This document shows, in pieces, positions 1 to 6,921 of a stretch of DNA of 12,992 nucleotides. The position numbers were made by a program, and so were the translations under genes. This stretch comes from Clostridia bacterium (GTDB lineage Bacteria; Bacillota_A; Clostridia; Lachnospirales; Cellulosilyticaceae), in the NCBI GenBank assembly GCA_029239935.1, contig JARBTY010000143.1:1-12992 (forward strand), in the 5' to 3' direction. The first letter of the stretch is position 1, and each line of letters starts with the position of its first letter. Below the pieces are notes generated by a model that saw nothing but the letters and a program-made list of their open reading frames with translations, was not told the origin of the DNA and did not search any database.

Positions 1-1
1 T

Positions 2-337
2 GTAGTGGGAGGTGTTATTTGTATCATTGGACAAATCTTACTCGATAGAACCAAATTAACTGGTGGCAGAATCATGGTGCTTTTCCTGCTGGCTGGAGCC
101 GTGCTTACGGCACTGGGGCTTTATGAACCGTTGGTTGATTTTGCAGGAGCAGGGGCGACAGTACCTATTTCAGGTTTTGGATATGCACTTGTTAAAGGGG
201 CGATAGAAGAAGTAGGAAAAGAAGGATTTATGGGTGCTTTTTCGGGTGGTATTAAAGCAACAGCAGCAGGTATTACGGCAGCCATTGTTTTTGGATATAT
301 GGCAGCGTTACTGTCCAATCCAAAAAGTAAATCTTAA
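2..337 (+). CDS. spoVAE: Stage V sporulation protein AE (3' part)
   Basis: This is the 3' part of spoVAE; the reading frame is open to the left edge, so only a handful of N-terminal residues are missing compared with the roughly 116-residue Bacillus protein. The protein is a small polytopic membrane protein of the SpoVA complex, which moves dipicolinic acid (Ca-DPA) into the forespore and out during germination. The visible sequence has hydrophobic helices plus the family's highly conserved stretch around residues 40-60 (EPLVDFAGAGATVPISGFG) and a second conserved segment rich in Gly and Ala before the last helix. In relatives it is the last gene of a spoVAC-D-E unit transcribed in the forespore under sigma-G; the promoter lies outside the window. 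A candidate terminator follows. Family assignment is strong; the start is not visible. Confidence 0.93.
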   Translation, partial: VVGGVICIIGQILLDRTKLTGGRIMVLFLLAGAVLTALGLYEPLVDFAGAGATVPISGFGYALVKGAIEEVGKEGFMGAFSGGIKATAAGITAAIVFGYMAALLSNPKSKS

Positions 338-351
338 GAGTCACAAATAGA

Positions 352-383
352 GGGGGAGTCATTGAGACTGCCCCTTATCTTAA
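352..383 (+). terminator. Weak candidate terminator after spoVAE
   Basis: An inverted repeat pairs 352-360 (GGGGGAGTC) with 366-374 (GACTGCCCC) around a five-base loop, with one G-G mismatch in the stem, followed by the T-rich run TTATCTT. The position just after spoVAE fits an intrinsic terminator, but the T tract is interrupted, so it may be leaky. Nothing else is clear in the rest of the 338-537 gap apart from a possible promoter. Confidence 0.45.
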
Positions 384-475
384 AGAAGTTAATTTAAAGA
401 GTGTTCTACATAATAGAGGAAAGCCGTCATAAAAGTCGGCATATTGGGAGAACTATAATAAATTATAGAATTATA

Positions 476-505
476 CTGGCATATAGTGATAGAATTCATT
501 ATAAT
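476..505 (+). promoter_or_regulatory. Possible promoter of the Lrp/aminotransferase pair
   Basis: A perfect -10 hexamer TATAAT lies at 500-505, with CTGGCA at 476-481 as the nearest -35-like element (18-base spacer). The region is AT-rich and another TATAAT occurs at 454-459, so the choice is uncertain. A ribosome binding site AAAGGAGA follows at 523-530, seven bases before the ATG at 538. Confidence 0.35.
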
Positions 506-537
506 AATACTTATATGATTAAAAAGGAGATGTTCTC

Positions 538-1023
538 ATGAAAAATGAAATTTTAGAATTATTACAGGAAAATAGCAAATATACAGCCAGTGACATAGCC
601 ACCATGTTAGGATTAGATATAGAAGCCGTACAAAATGCCATTATAGAGATGGAAAAAGATCAGGTAATATGTGGGTATAGCGCCCTTATTAACTGGGATA
701 AGACAGATAAAAAAGATATTGTAACGGCATTAATCGAAGTCAAAGTAACCCCACAAAGAGGTGAAGGATTCGATAGGGTTGCAGAACGTATTTATAAATT
801 TAATGAAGTTAAAGCCGTGTATCTGATGTCAGGAGGCTTTGATTTTACAGTCATTATAGAAGGAAGAACTATGAAAGAAGTAGCACTTTTCGTTGGACAA
901 AAGCTTGCGCCATTGGAGTCAGTACTCAGTACGGCCACTCATTTTGTACTCAAAAAATATAAAGACTATGGGGTGGTGTTTGAAGAAAGTAAGAAAGACG
1001 AAAGGATGATTGTATCACCATGA
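538..1023 (+). CDS. Lrp/AsnC-family transcriptional regulator (AlaR-like)
   Basis: This 161-residue protein has the Lrp/AsnC layout: an N-terminal winged helix-turn-helix (about residues 3-50, with TASDIATMLGLDIEAVQNAI as the recognition unit) and a C-terminal RAM/ligand-binding beta-alpha-beta domain (about 62-140) with the characteristic SGGFDFTVIIEG segment. The stop codon overlaps the ATG of the downstream aminotransferase (ATGA at 1020-1023), so the two are translationally coupled. Bacillus subtilis has the same pair, alaR-alaT (yugG-yugH), where the regulator controls an alanine transaminase. By inference it senses an amino acid, probably alanine, and controls its own operon; the ligand is not proven by sequence. 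The start is fixed by AAAGGAGA at 523-530. The length is normal for this subgroup. Confidence 0.93.
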   Translation: MKNEILELLQENSKYTASDIATMLGLDIEAVQNAIIEMEKDQVICGYSALINWDKTDKKDIVTALIEVKVTPQRGEGFDRVAERIYKFNEVKAVYLMSGGFDFTVIIEGRTMKEVALFVGQKLAPLESVLSTATHFVLKKYKDYGVVFEESKKDERMIVSP

Positions 1024-2186
1024 ATATAGAAAAAATGATTTCACAAAAGGTAAAGGATGTACCCCCATCGGGCATAAGAAAGTTTTTTGATATTGCTAAT
1101 GAAATAGAAGATGTTATTTCACTGGGCGTTGGAGAACCTGACTTTGATACCCCCTGGCATATACGGGAGGAAGGCATTTACTCGTTAGAAAAGGGTAAGA
1201 CGATTTATTCAGCAAATGCTGGACTTTTGGAGCTTAGACAACAAATATGTATTTATATGAAGCGAAGATTTAATCTTGAATATTCACCCACCAAGGAAGC
1301 GCTTGTAACGGTGGGGGGAAGTGAAGGGATAGATTTGGCCCTTAGGGTGCTTTTAGAACCGGGAGATGAAGTACTTATTCCGGAACCTTGTTTTGTATCG
1401 TATAAACCTTGTACCATTTTTGCTGGAGGTACTCCGGTTGTTATTCCAACGCAAGAAGAAAACAATTTTAAATTAATGCCGGAAGAACTGGAGCGGTACA
1501 TAACCCCTCGTACTAAAATTCTTATTTTGCCTTACCCCAACAACCCTACAGGGGCTATTATGGAAAAGGAAGATTTAGAAAAAATAGCACAAGTGCTTAG
1601 AAATAAAGATATCATTGTGATATCTGATGAAATTTATGCTGAACTTACATATGGTAAGCAACATGTATCTATTGCCAATATTGAGGGGATGTATGAAAAG
1701 ACTATTATTTTAAGTGGCTTTTCTAAAGCCTACGCTATGACTGGCTGGCGTTTAGGGTATGCTCTGGGTCCTCAGCCTATTATAGCAGCTATGACAAAGG
1801 TACATCAATTTGCGATTATGTGTGCTCCTACTACCAGTCAATATGCAGCTATTGAAGCTATGAAAAATGGTGATGATGATGTTCAAATGATGCGTAGTGC
1901 TTATGACAAGAGAAGAAGGCTTATGGTGGACAGATTCAGAGCTATGGGATTGTCTTGTTTTGAACCAGAAGGTGCTTTTTATGTATTTCCTTGTATTCAA
2001 AAAACTGGGCTGACTAGCGAGGGATTTTGTGAGGCCCTGTTAAAAGATCAAAAGGTGGCAGCAGTTCCAGGTACAGCATTTGGTGAATTTGGGGAAGGTT
2101 TTATAAGATGTTCTTATGCTTACTCGATTGATGAACTTAAAGAAGCCTTAAGCAGGATAGAAAAGTTTATAGAAAAACGATTATAA
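1020..2186 (+). CDS. PLP-dependent class I/II aminotransferase (AlaT/YugH-like)
   Basis: This complete 388-residue fold-type I aminotransferase transfers amino groups between an amino acid and a 2-oxo acid using pyridoxal phosphate. Key residues are visible: the N-terminal PPSGIRKFFD segment, PNNPTG with the cofactor-contacting N175, SDEIYAEL with D203 (pyridine nitrogen) and Y206, the Schiff-base lysine K236 in GFSKAYAMTGWR, and R363 in FIRCSY, which binds the substrate carboxylate. The overall text is closer to B. subtilis AlaT (YugH, alanine transaminase) than to PatA, and the coupled Lrp-type regulator supports that. The likely reaction is alanine plus 2-oxoglutarate to pyruvate plus glutamate, but aspartate or N-acetyl-diaminopimelate specificity cannot be excluded from sequence. 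It has no separate strong ribosome binding site and depends on coupling to the upstream gene. It ends at a bidirectional terminator. Confidence 0.93.
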   Translation: MNIEKMISQKVKDVPPSGIRKFFDIANEIEDVISLGVGEPDFDTPWHIREEGIYSLEKGKTIYSANAGLLELRQQICIYMKRRFNLEYSPTKEALVTVGGSEGIDLALRVLLEPGDEVLIPEPCFVSYKPCTIFAGGTPVVIPTQEENNFKLMPEELERYITPRTKILILPYPNNPTGAIMEKEDLEKIAQVLRNKDIIVISDEIYAELTYGKQHVSIANIEGMYEKTIILSGFSKAYAMTGWRLGYALGPQPIIAAMTKVHQFAIMCAPTTSQYAAIEAMKNGDDDVQMMRSAYDKRRRLMVDRFRAMGLSCFEPEGAFYVFPCIQKTGLTSEGFCEALLKDQKVAAVPGTAFGEFGEGFIRCSYAYSIDELKEALSRIEKFIEKRL

Positions 2187-2195
2187 GTGCTTCAC

Positions 2196-2238
2196 TCAAT
2201 TAAAAACAGACTGCATTTGCAGTCTGTTTTTAATTGAA
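2196..2238. terminator. Bidirectional intrinsic terminator between convergent genes
   Basis: A perfect inverted repeat of 19 bases pairs 2196-2214 with 2219-2237 around the loop ATTT. The GC core is CAGACTGC/GCAGTCTG; the outer arm gives an A-run on one side and a T-run on the other, so it can stop transcripts from both the aminotransferase (plus) and the perR-like gene (minus), whose stop codon begins two bases beyond it. Confidence 0.92.
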
Positions 2239-2239
2239 T

Positions 2240-2659
2240 CTAGTGTTGTGTTTGACAGTCTGGACACACACCATAAAAATAAAGCTGTTCGTGGGACAAG
2301 TCAAAGTGAGTAAGGTCAGCAACTTCTTGTCTAAGTTCATGAATCCCTTTTACATCATGCATATCTACAACCTTATTACACTTTGTACATTTGATATGGG
2401 GATGGGGACTGGTCTCAGCATCATATCTGTAACTATCCTCTCCGACATTAAGCTGCTGAGCAAGTCCATGACTTACTAAGGCGTCAAGGGTTTTATAGAC
2501 AGTAGCCAAACTCATTGTAGGATATTCATCATGTAAAGTGTTATAGATTGTTTCTGCACTGGGGTGAGAAGAGGTGTGACGCAACATTCTAAAAATAGAA
2601 AGCCTTTGAGGAGTCACTTTAAGATTATTTTCTTTTAAAATAGTTGTTAATTCTAACAT
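2240..2659 (-). CDS. perR: Fur-family peroxide-stress repressor, PerR type
   Basis: This 139-residue Fur-superfamily repressor has an N-terminal winged helix (ITPQR-like VTPQRLSIF, then MSLATVYKTLDALVSHGL) and a C-terminal metal-binding dimerisation domain. The residues that make the regulatory metal site of B. subtilis PerR are all present: H32, D80, H86, H88 and D99. Having Asp at both acidic positions favours PerR over Fur or Zur. The structural zinc site is C91-x2-C94 and C132-x2-C135. PerR senses peroxide through iron-catalysed oxidation of the His ligands and releases its targets. I place the start at the ATG at 2657-2659, because an AGGGTGG ribosome binding site (2665-2671) lies in front of it and overlaps an upstream in-frame GTG. 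A PerR-box-like palindrome in the leader suggests autoregulation, and it diverges from a hemerythrin gene, which fits oxygen defence. Confidence 0.88.
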   Translation of the reverse strand: MLELTTILKENNLKVTPQRLSIFRMLRHTSSHPSAETIYNTLHDEYPTMSLATVYKTLDALVSHGLAQQLNVGEDSYRYDAETSPHPHIKCTKCNKVVDMHDVKGIHELRQEVADLTHFDLSHEQLYFYGVCPDCQTQH

Positions 2660-2674
2660 AAAAACCACCCTAAC

Positions 2675-2689
2675 TAATAATTATTATTA
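2675..2689 (-). promoter_or_regulatory. PerR/Fur-box-like operator in the perR leader
   Basis: A perfect 7-1-7 palindrome TAATAATTATTATTA lies four bases upstream of the perR ribosome binding site. It matches the published PerR box TTATAATnATTATAA at 12 of 14 positions. It sits just downstream of the predicted transcription start, a classic repression position, so autoregulation is inferred. The AT-rich context makes chance matches more likely. Confidence 0.6.
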
Positions 2690-2699
2690 TATGAATACA

Positions 2700-2728
2700 A
2701 TTATATTATAATAATAGTTAAAATGCAA
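2700..2728 (-). promoter_or_regulatory. Promoter of the perR-like gene
   Basis: On the minus strand a consensus -10 TATAAT (2705-2700) follows TTGCAT (2728-2723) with a 17-base spacer. The start would fall near 2693, just before the PerR-box-like palindrome. Confidence 0.55.
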
Positions 2729-2832
2729 TGGATAAAAGTGTATTATTTTATAAATATTTAGGGCATTTCAACTATAGATGTGTTGAAAATTTTGTATTAT
2801 ACTGTAGTTATAAAAGAAGGAGGTAAGGGCTT

Positions 2833-3249
2833 ATGATAGAGTGGAAAGATGAGTATGAGTTAGGAATCCCTTTGATAGATGAGCAACACAAAAAATTATT
2901 TGATATTGCTGGAGATGCCCAAGAGCTTTTGCTTATGCCTAAAAGCATGGATAAATTTGATGAAATTGCGACCATCATTGATGAGCTTAGAGCTTATGTA
3001 GAATTTCATTTTGAAGCAGAACAGGGGATTATGGAGAAAATACGCTTTCCAAAATATTTTTCCCATAAGTTTGAACATCAAGCACTTATTAAAAAAATGA
3101 ATGAACTGGATATTCATAATATAGACGATGATCAGCAAAATCAGCTGCTAAATATTGTAACCTTAATTATAGACTGGATTACAGAGCATGTACTGGAGAA
3201 GGACAAGGTGATGGCAGCCCATTATAAAAAGGTTAAGAGAGAAGTCTAA
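2833..3249 (+). CDS. Bacteriohemerythrin
   Basis: This 138-residue single-domain hemerythrin is a four-helix bundle carrying a non-heme di-iron site that binds O2 reversibly. All seven canonical ligands are readable: H19 (in DEQHKKLF), H59 and E63 (FHFEAE), H78 and H82 (SHKFEH), H119 and D124 (EHVLEKD). The length and the N-terminal W4 are typical. No signal peptide or membrane segment is present, so it is cytoplasmic; likely roles are oxygen scavenging or oxygen delivery or sensing in an anaerobe. It is transcribed divergently from perR, and a strong AAGGAGG ribosome binding site precedes it at about 2817-2823. A -35-like TTGAAA is at 2783-2788, but I cannot assign a well-spaced -10. It may share a transcript with the small gene at 3320. 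Confidence 0.95.
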   Translation: MIEWKDEYELGIPLIDEQHKKLFDIAGDAQELLLMPKSMDKFDEIATIIDELRAYVEFHFEAEQGIMEKIRFPKYFSHKFEHQALIKKMNELDIHNIDDDQQNQLLNIVTLIIDWITEHVLEKDKVMAAHYKKVKREV

Positions 3250-3262
3250 AAGTTCCTGTTAT

Positions 3263-3301
3263 ATTTATCGCTGTTGTTTAATAAACATACAGTAGATAAA
3301 T
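3263..3301 (+). repeat. Long imperfect hairpin between hemerythrin gene and the next gene
   Basis: ATTTATC (3263-3269) pairs with GATAAAT (3295-3301), then CTGT (3271-3274) with ACAG (3289-3292), then TGTTT with AAACA near the top, forming a nested hairpin that ends a few bases before the GAGGGG ribosome binding site of the gene at 3320. There is no T tract, so it is not a standard terminator; it could be an RNA-stability or translation-control element. Confidence 0.4.
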
Positions 3302-3319
3302 GATGAGGGGGAAGAGCAG

Positions 3320-3634
3320 ATGATAGATTTAAGCAGTATTGAGTTTGAATTTCTTGAATATATACAAGAGGAATGGGATAGCTATATGGAAGAAGGCTGT
3401 GACGTTGAAGATGCTACCGGTCAAATCTTGTCGCAATATGAGGATATGCTGGATGAACGAGAAAGGGTCATATTGTATATTGTGCTGGCTAATATTCAGG
3501 TAGATTTAGAAGAGATTGATCAGAGAGTCAAAGACGAAATGCAGGAGATTATTGCATCAAAAGCAGCTGATGAACACTTTGGAGGCAATAAACAAATTAA
3601 AAAAGCCTTAAATTATATCAAAAAGCGTCTGTAA
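3320..3634 (+). CDS. Small acidic helical protein, weak Imm3-like resemblance
   Basis: I do not firmly recognise this 104-residue protein. It is strongly acidic in its N-terminal two thirds and predicted all-helical, with no signal peptide and one cysteine. The pattern of an aromatic N-terminal helix (EFEFLEYIQEEW), a DVEDAT turn, the segment EDMLDERERVILYIVLANIQVDLEEID and a basic C-terminal helix (KKALNYIKKRL) recalls the Imm3/DUF-type immunity family of bacterial toxin systems, in which a helix ending in a short ALA-type core follows an acidic stretch. This is memory-based and weak. No toxin gene is next to it. It follows the hemerythrin gene by 70 bases with a GAGGGG ribosome binding site at 3305-3310 and is closed by a strong terminator, so it is a real expressed gene. 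Confidence 0.8.
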   Translation: MIDLSSIEFEFLEYIQEEWDSYMEEGCDVEDATGQILSQYEDMLDERERVILYIVLANIQVDLEEIDQRVKDEMQEIIASKAADEHFGGNKQIKKALNYIKKRL

Positions 3635-3649
3635 GGCGTTTATAAAGCG

Positions 3650-3690
3650 ATATGCTATACACTGGAATGATGAGTATAGCGTATTTTTTT
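3650..3690 (+). terminator. Intrinsic terminator with an overlapping alternative stem
   Basis: ATATGCTATAC (3650-3660) pairs with GTATAGCGTAT (3674-3684), 11 bp with one G-T wobble, followed by TTTTTTT (3684-3690). Immediately downstream, ATACGCTGTATA (3699-3710) can pair with the same right arm, leaving a two-base bulge, which would form a competing hairpin without a T tract. Confidence 0.85.
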
Positions 3691-3751
3691 GCACAGCTAT
3701 ACGCTGTATAAAGGATAGGATATACTAGGAGAAAAGAGAGGGGAATTTTTA

Positions 3752-4429
3752 ATGCTCAAATGGATAGCCGCTTTGTTGATGCTTATAGATCATATTGGGA
3801 TGGTATTTTTTGGGGACTACTTGGAGTTTAGGATAATAGGCCGTTTGGCCATGCCCATTTTTGCCTATTCTATTGCTAATGGATTTCATAAGACCCATTC
3901 CTTTAAGCATTATCTCAGGCGAATGGGAGTTTTTGCAGTAGTTTCACAGATACCTTTTTGGATGGTTATGTATGCTGCTGACAGCATGCACTTTAGTTTA
4001 ATGCGATTTAATATTGGATTTACCTTTTTGGCTGCACTTATAACCCTTAGACTGTATGAACATATTAAAAATAATACTAAAAATAGGTTTATCTGCATGA
4101 TGGGTATTATGACTTTGCTGATTTTAACAACTATACTGAGATGTGATTATGGAGCTTATGCTATTTTATTGGTTCTTGTTTTTTATGAGTTTTATATCCT
4201 GAGGGATAGTAGTATGATGACGTTATTCATGTGGATTTTAGCAACGGGGGCCTTATTTGTAATGGGAAGAGGAGGTCAATTTTCATTACAACTTTTAGCA
4301 TTATTAGCCTTTCCTATTATCATAGGGGGGAAGGATAGGCCGAATAAAGGATTCAAATATTTCTTTTACATTTTTTACCCTGCCCATATGGTTATTTTAA
4401 GTGTCATCAAATGGATGCAGTGGTATTAG
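3752..4429 (+). CDS. TraX-family integral membrane protein
   Basis: This 225-residue polytopic membrane protein has about seven or eight hydrophobic helices and no signal peptide. It carries the marks of the TraX family (related to acyltransferase-3 proteins): IDHIGM with D13-H14 in the first helix, FRIIGRLAMPIFAY with R27 and R31 at 26-39, and YPAH (209-212) in the last helix. F-plasmid TraX N-acetylates pilin; chromosomal clostridial homologues are of unknown substrate, probably acylating a surface component. No other conjugation genes are nearby, so a transfer role is not supported here. The ribosome binding site is AGAGGGG at about 3737-3743. The MBL lipoprotein gene begins 78 bases downstream with no terminator that I can see, so they may be co-transcribed. 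Confidence 0.88.
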   Translation: MLKWIAALLMLIDHIGMVFFGDYLEFRIIGRLAMPIFAYSIANGFHKTHSFKHYLRRMGVFAVVSQIPFWMVMYAADSMHFSLMRFNIGFTFLAALITLRLYEHIKNNTKNRFICMMGIMTLLILTTILRCDYGAYAILLVLVFYEFYILRDSSMMTLFMWILATGALFVMGRGGQFSLQLLALLAFPIIIGGKDRPNKGFKYFFYIFYPAHMVILSVIKWMQWY

Positions 4430-4507
4430 AGAAGAGCATTAAAGGCTTGTTTTAGGACTTTATAGAGATGAGAATATAAGCTGATTATAACAAACATAGG
4501 AGACAAC

Positions 4508-5590
4508 ATGAAAACTAAATCTGATACACGGATAAATGGATTTTTTATAGTCCTGCTTAGTATGATAGTCTTGCTAAATACAGGCTGTCAGTCACCAGGG
4601 CAACAGAAAGAGACTTATCGAGAGATTGATTGGAAGCAAGCGGAAATACATTTTATAGATACAGGCAGCTCTGATGCTATCCTTATTAAACAAGGAGATC
4701 AGGCGGCTTTGATTGACGGCGGAGATAATGATGATGAAGTGTTATTACCAGCGTACATCAAAAAGCAAGGGATAGAAGAATTACAATATCTTTTTGCCAC
4801 ACATCCAGATGCAGATCATATTGGCGGTCTAGATGGAGTGGTTAAAGCGATGAAAGTTCATTCGGTTTATGTAGGCAATGGACAGGCGGAGACAAAAACC
4901 TACAGAGATTTGATACAAGCCTTAATGGATAACGGACTTACCCCAAGTGTACCGCTTTTAGGCAGCGAATTTATCATGGGGGAGAGCAGCTTTAAGGTAC
5001 TGAGTGTGGCTCATGACAAGGATGTTAATAACACATCACTTGTGCTACTGTACACCAATGGGGAAGATAAAATTTTATTGATGGGAGATGCAGATCAAAG
5101 CATAGAAAAAACCATTCAAACAGAAAAGATAAATCTTATTAAAGTAGGTCATCATGGCTCATCGACTTCCAGTGGGAAAGCGTTTTTGGAACAAGTAAAG
5201 CCAGATTATGCAGTCATTACTGTAGGTGCTGACAATCAATACGGACATCCCCATAAAGAAACGATGGAAAATCTTAAAGCGTTGAATATACCAGTCTATA
5301 GAACTGATGAGGGAGGAAATCTCCTGTTTATTTCAACGGGAAGAGGCATTACTACACCCCATCAGCTAGGCAGTTATACCCCTGGCAGTGAAAGGCTTTT
5401 GGATAAAGAAAAAATAGCAGTCGGTAGCCCATCGCAGAAAAGCGTATTAGCGGTTCAAAATGAAAAAGTATATTTTACACTTCAAGGCAAAAAATATCAT
5501 AAGGACCCTAACTGTTCAGGCATGAAATCTCCACAGCAAGGAAGTGTTGAGGATGCGGGAAATAGAGCATCGTGCAGCAAATGTTATTAA
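4508..5590 (+). CDS. ComEC-like metallo-beta-lactamase lipoprotein with Cys/His tail
   Basis: This 360-residue surface lipoprotein starts with a basic N-terminus, a hydrophobic stretch and a lipobox-like LNTGC with C27 as the lipid-anchored residue. Residues 45-280 form a metallo-beta-lactamase fold of the ComEC/Rec2 C-terminal type: HFIDTG...ALIDGG, the metal motif THPDADHIGG (H99, D101, D103, H104), NNTSLVL, LLMGDAD (D194), KVGHHGSS (H215-H216) and YGHPH (H247). Such domains act as phosphodiesterases or nucleases; the substrate of free-standing lipoproteins is not established, though DNA or nucleotides outside the cell are plausible. The last 40 residues add a separate module, GKKYHKDPNCSG...CSKC (H331, C336, C356, C359), seen in other secreted Firmicute hydrolases. 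The ribosome binding site AGGAGA lies just before the ATG. Confidence 0.9.
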   Translation: MKTKSDTRINGFFIVLLSMIVLLNTGCQSPGQQKETYREIDWKQAEIHFIDTGSSDAILIKQGDQAALIDGGDNDDEVLLPAYIKKQGIEELQYLFATHPDADHIGGLDGVVKAMKVHSVYVGNGQAETKTYRDLIQALMDNGLTPSVPLLGSEFIMGESSFKVLSVAHDKDVNNTSLVLLYTNGEDKILLMGDADQSIEKTIQTEKINLIKVGHHGSSTSSGKAFLEQVKPDYAVITVGADNQYGHPHKETMENLKALNIPVYRTDEGGNLLFISTGRGITTPHQLGSYTPGSERLLDKEKIAVGSPSQKSVLAVQNEKVYFTLQGKKYHKDPNCSGMKSPQQGSVEDAGNRASCSKCY

Positions 5591-5680
5591 TTTTCTTTTT
5601 ATAAATATAAGAATTGAATTATAAAAACTGCTTATAATAAGTAAGTGACAATACTATATAAGAGCAGTGTGGTGGTAGAA

Positions 5681-6766
5681 ATGAAAAAAATAGTAATAAT
5701 CATTGTTTTTTTAGTGAGTTTATGTGGAACTACAGCCTACGGTCAAGCCCCTTATGTATCTGTAGTTGTAAATGATAAACTGATATCTTGTGAACAAGGA
5801 CAAATCGATATTGTAAAAGGCGTAGCCTATATCTCGGTAAAATTTTTGAAGCCGGCCCTCCATATAGATTTATATTGGATGGATGGGATAGGACAAGTAC
5901 AGCTCAACAAAGATGAGAAAATCATGGTTTTAAATCTGCAGGATAATACCTTAACTACAGATTTCTTTAGTGTAGATCGGTATATGGTAGTCAGTAAAAA
6001 TAATGATATTATGGTTCCTGTACGTTTTGTCGCAGAGTATTTTGGGTATAAGGTGAACTTTGAGTCTAGTCAACTGATTATAAGTTTGACCAATACAGAG
6101 CCAATTCAAGCGGAGCAAAAAACTCAAGAAAAAAAGATCTCAGAGCAGGAAAATGCAGAAACAGCTAAAGTGATGTATTTGACATTTGATGATGGACCAA
6201 GTGAGTATACGGGAAAAATACTGGATTTATTAGATCGATATAATATGAAGGCAACTTTTTTTATGCTGGACGGAGCGATGAAGGTAAATCCAGATGCTGT
6301 AAAAAGTATCGTAGACAAAGGACATGCAGTAGGACTTCATGGCGTATCTCATAAGAAAGATACTTTTTATTGCGGGGCAGAAGGACCGCTTAAGGAGATG
6401 GAGCAGACTAATAATACTTTAGAGAGTATTGTAGGCTTTAAAACCTATTTGATTCGAACCCCCTATGGCAGCTCACCTTATTTAACACAAAAACAGTATA
6501 TCAATCTGGCTAGTCATGATTATCTTATCTGGGACTGGAATATTGATTCTAAAGACTGGGCATACAAAAACCCCTACAGGACCTTTAATGCGACAACAAA
6601 ACTTATCAAAACCACTAAAAATGAGCCCAAAGTGATTTTGTTTCATGACATGAAAAATATTGTAGAAACACTGGAGTTATTTCTAAAATGGATGAGTGAA
6701 AATGAATATACATCCCATGAAATTACACCGGAACTAGTACCTGTCAAGATGACTCAAAAAAAATAA
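5681..6766 (+). CDS. Secreted polysaccharide deacetylase with stalk-type domain
   Basis: This 361-residue exported protein has a signal peptide (residues 1-22, MKKIVIIIVFL... cleaved near AYGQA), a copper-amine-oxidase N1-type domain (about 25-137, here a wall or stalk module rather than a catalyst, with the usual MVPVRFVAEYFG motif), a charged linker and a C-terminal NodB deacetylase (about 163-345). Catalytic motifs: TFDDGP (D170, D171), HGVSH (H220, H224 as metal ligands), RTPYGS (R259-G263), DWNIDSKDW and LFHD (H322-D323). It probably de-N-acetylates peptidoglycan. I choose the ATG at 5681 over an in-frame GTG at 5645, because the signal peptide begins there and GGTGGT lies at 5671-5676. 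A TATAAT is at 5633-5638, but the only -35-like hexamer (TTGAAT, 5614-5619) is spaced at just 13 bases. Confidence 0.92.
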   Translation: MKKIVIIIVFLVSLCGTTAYGQAPYVSVVVNDKLISCEQGQIDIVKGVAYISVKFLKPALHIDLYWMDGIGQVQLNKDEKIMVLNLQDNTLTTDFFSVDRYMVVSKNNDIMVPVRFVAEYFGYKVNFESSQLIISLTNTEPIQAEQKTQEKKISEQENAETAKVMYLTFDDGPSEYTGKILDLLDRYNMKATFFMLDGAMKVNPDAVKSIVDKGHAVGLHGVSHKKDTFYCGAEGPLKEMEQTNNTLESIVGFKTYLIRTPYGSSPYLTQKQYINLASHDYLIWDWNIDSKDWAYKNPYRTFNATTKLIKTTKNEPKVILFHDMKNIVETLELFLKWMSENEYTSHEITPELVPVKMTQKK

Positions 6767-6921
6767 TGGCAGGTAAAATAAGGGAGATTAACAAGTATTA
6801 CTAGGACCAAACGATTTATTTTTTCATTGAAATAGGTTATAATGATAAGGATACCGCAGAATTGATGACGACTTCATGTTTAGGTAATAACTTATCATAA
6901 TGACATCGAGGGGGTAACAAA

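Noticed and set aside
423..440. Hairpin GCCG...CGGC upstream of the Lrp-type gene
   Set aside because: Only four base pairs with a ten-base loop and no T tract; too weak to call.
3752..5590. Conjugative element suggested by TraX plus a ComEC-like protein
   Set aside because: No relaxase, coupling protein, type IV secretion or integrase genes are present; TraX is common on clostridial chromosomes and the MBL protein lacks the ComEC membrane channel.
5645..5680. Longer start (GTG at 5645) for the polysaccharide deacetylase
   Set aside because: No ribosome binding site in front, and it would place 12 extra residues before a clear signal peptide that begins at the ATG at 5681.
6738..6775. Inverted repeat TACCTGTCA/TGGCAGGTA across the deacetylase stop codon as a terminator
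   Set aside because: Long A-rich loop and no following T run, so not an intrinsic terminator; possibly chance.
6842..6898. 8-bp inverted repeat ATGATAAG/CTTATCAT before the ERF gene, as an att site or operator
   Set aside because: The arms are 41 bases apart and AT-rich, with no integrase and no matching copy elsewhere that I can see.
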